Below, one piece after another: positions 62,886 through 64,000 of a stretch of 64,000 bases of DNA. The notes beneath the pieces are model-generated. The model was not told the DNA's origin and did no database searches. It worked only from the letters and a program-made list of their open reading frames with translations. Location: positions 3,782,001 through 3,846,000 of the forward strand of contig OZ245815.1 in assembly GCA_965228425.1 (NCBI GenBank). Direction: 5' to 3'. The translations under genes and the position numbers were made by a program. This DNA comes from JAJFJD01 sp965228425. GTDB lineage: Bacteria > Pseudomonadota > Alphaproteobacteria > UBA8366. Within the stretch, counting starts at the first letter, position 1, and each line of letters opens with the position of its first letter.

Positions 62886-64000
62886 ATGAAACGGCGCGGT
62901 CCGAAGTTCTCTTCGCTCGCCGCCAAACCGGAAGCGCGCGAGATCGCCGCGCCGGTAACGCGGTCGCTGGCGGCCATCAAGGCCTTTGCGGGCCCGGTCA
63001 CGATGGCCTTTCTGTTGGGTTGTTCCGCGCCGGACAACAGCTTATCGCAGTTCTCTCAAGTCAGTTCCGAACAGATGCTGCGGGCCGGCTTCTCGGACAT
63101 TCAGCAAATCTACATCGACGAACCGAAGGTCGCCGAACTCGCCATCGCGGGGCTCCGCGGCTTACGGAAAATCGATCCGGCTGTGGACGTGGTCCGGAAA
63201 TCCGACGTGGTCACCATCCGCCGAGGCGACAACGTCGCCGGCTTCGCGAATGTACCGAAAGACAACGACCCCTACGCCTGGGCCACGATCGTGTCGAAGT
63301 TGATGGACGACGGCCGAAAACTGTCGCCTAAGCTGGGACAGGCCCGGACGGAGGAAATCTATACCGCCTTGTTTGACAGCCTCGCCACGAATCTCGACCC
63401 CTACTCCCGTTATTCTGGGGCGGTTGAGGCACAGGACAATCGTGCGAGCCGCGACGGGTTCGGCGGAATCGGCGTCACCATCGTGCCGCATACCGACGGC
63501 GTGGAGATTACCGAGGTCGTCAGCGGCCTGCCGGCGGACCGCGCCGGGCTGAAGCGTGGCGACCGCATCCTGTCGATCAACGGCCGTGTCATCTCCAGTC
63601 TTGGATTACGGCGGATTGCGCGCCTGTTACAAGGCCCGGTCGGGCGCTCGGTCGATCTTGCCGTGCGTCGGAAGAACAACCCAGCGTCCCTGCAGATGTC
63701 GGTACCGCGTACCCACATCACGCCGCAATCGGTCTTCTATCGGATGGAGGAAGACGTCGCGGTCATCGAGATTACCAGTTTCAACTCCGAAACCGCGTCT
63801 TCGGTCGCACAATCGGTCTTCCGGGCGCGGCATCAGAAAGGCGTCAACCTGCGCGGCATCGTGTTGGACCTCCGCGACAATCCCGGCGGCCTGCTGCACC
63901 AGGCGGTCCGGATCGCGGACCTCTTCGTTGAGCGCGGCCGGATCGTCTCGACGCGCGGCCGGCACCGCGACAGCCTGCAATACTTCGATGCAACGCCGGG
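62886..64000 (+). CDS. S41 family C-terminal processing peptidase (3' end outside window)
   Basis: The first 371 codons of a CtpA-like protease. The signal region ends in a lipobox-like FLLGC (about residue 46). A PDZ domain (GFGGIGVTIVPHTDGVEITEV...GLKRGDRILSINGRVI) and the start of the S41 core (VAVIEITSFN, GIVLDLRDNPGGLLHQAVRIADLFVERG) are present. The catalytic Ser and Lys lie beyond the end. ATG 62886 is preceded by only a weak ribosome binding site. Acts in the periplasm on C-termini of envelope proteins. Confidence 0.92.
   Translation, partial: MKRRGPKFSSLAAKPEAREIAAPVTRSLAAIKAFAGPVTMAFLLGCSAPDNSLSQFSQVSSEQMLRAGFSDIQQIYIDEPKVAELAIAGLRGLRKIDPAVDVVRKSDVVTIRRGDNVAGFANVPKDNDPYAWATIVSKLMDDGRKLSPKLGQARTEEIYTALFDSLATNLDPYSRYSGAVEAQDNRASRDGFGGIGVTIVPHTDGVEITEVVSGLPADRAGLKRGDRILSINGRVISSLGLRRIARLLQGPVGRSVDLAVRRKNNPASLQMSVPRTHITPQSVFYRMEEDVAVIEITSFNSETASSVAQSVFRARHQKGVNLRGIVLDLRDNPGGLLHQAVRIADLFVERGRIVSTRGRHRDSLQYFDATP

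Overview
The window is GC-rich, densely packed bacterial chromosome. It is most likely from an alphaproteobacterium of the Rhodospirillales type. This is inferred from gene content (DUF2336, HspQ, DUF1330, abundant LLM oxidoreductases, a tripartite tricarboxylate transporter) and from the syntenic block gatCAB - ruvX - pyrB - pyrC - plsY - dprA - topA - rnr - ctpA. No plasmid, phage, CRISPR array or insertion sequence was recognised. There is one tRNA gene, tRNA-Ser(GCT).

Layout. At 1-8.6 kb there is a partial, catalytically degenerate LytM-type lipoprotein, two permeases (MFS and AEC), a GNAT enzyme, an FCD-type GntR regulator in an apparent operon with an LLM oxidoreductase and a class V aminotransferase, and a convergent MmgE/PrpD gene. 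At 8.7-12.4 kb lie small envelope genes (DUF4864, a beta-propeller hydrolase-like protein, a BON-LysM protein, SOUL and DUF1499 lipoproteins). At 12.4-17.6 kb an operon reads on the minus strand: IclR regulator, zinc alcohol dehydrogenase, then tctC-tctB-tctA. At 17.6-18.5 kb there is a decayed stretch with a truncated GIY-YIG gene next to tRNA-Ser. From 18.8 to 42.3 kb there is a long accessory or catabolic region: DHA2 exporter, 1-Cys peroxiredoxin, rhomboid, Aquifex-type aconitase, GST, polysaccharide-deacetylase-like, M24, UbiD, HspQ, FMO, M81 and others. From 43.5 kb to the end is the housekeeping block, interrupted by genes not expected there (orphan histidine kinase, HCCA isomerase, an unrecognised 355-aa protein, a TauD-type dioxygenase, DUF2336).

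Most interesting. At 40374-40901 two adjacent in-frame ORFs are separated only by a TGA. Read as selenocysteine, it gives a 175-aa protein with a Sec-Gly-Ser-Cys motif followed by Cys-Thr-Ser-Cys. An 8-bp stem with a GUU loop starts 11 nt after the TGA and fits a bacterial SECIS element. The start overlaps (ATGA) the stop of a 480-aa protein with an N-terminal CPTC thioredoxin-like segment, so the two probably form a redox pair. This matches the UGSC selenoprotein family, whose biochemical role is not established. A standard gene caller would cut it in two.

Other points: two genes (class V aminotransferase at 5934, DUF2786 at 26262) whose conserved N-termini begin at an AUC codon placed correctly behind a strong Shine-Dalgarno sequence, with no ATG, GTG or TTG available; a LytM domain missing all three zinc ligands; a PyrC whose HxH metal motif is R-V-Q; and a histidine kinase whose membrane sensor is a tandem duplication of a previously unnamed module.
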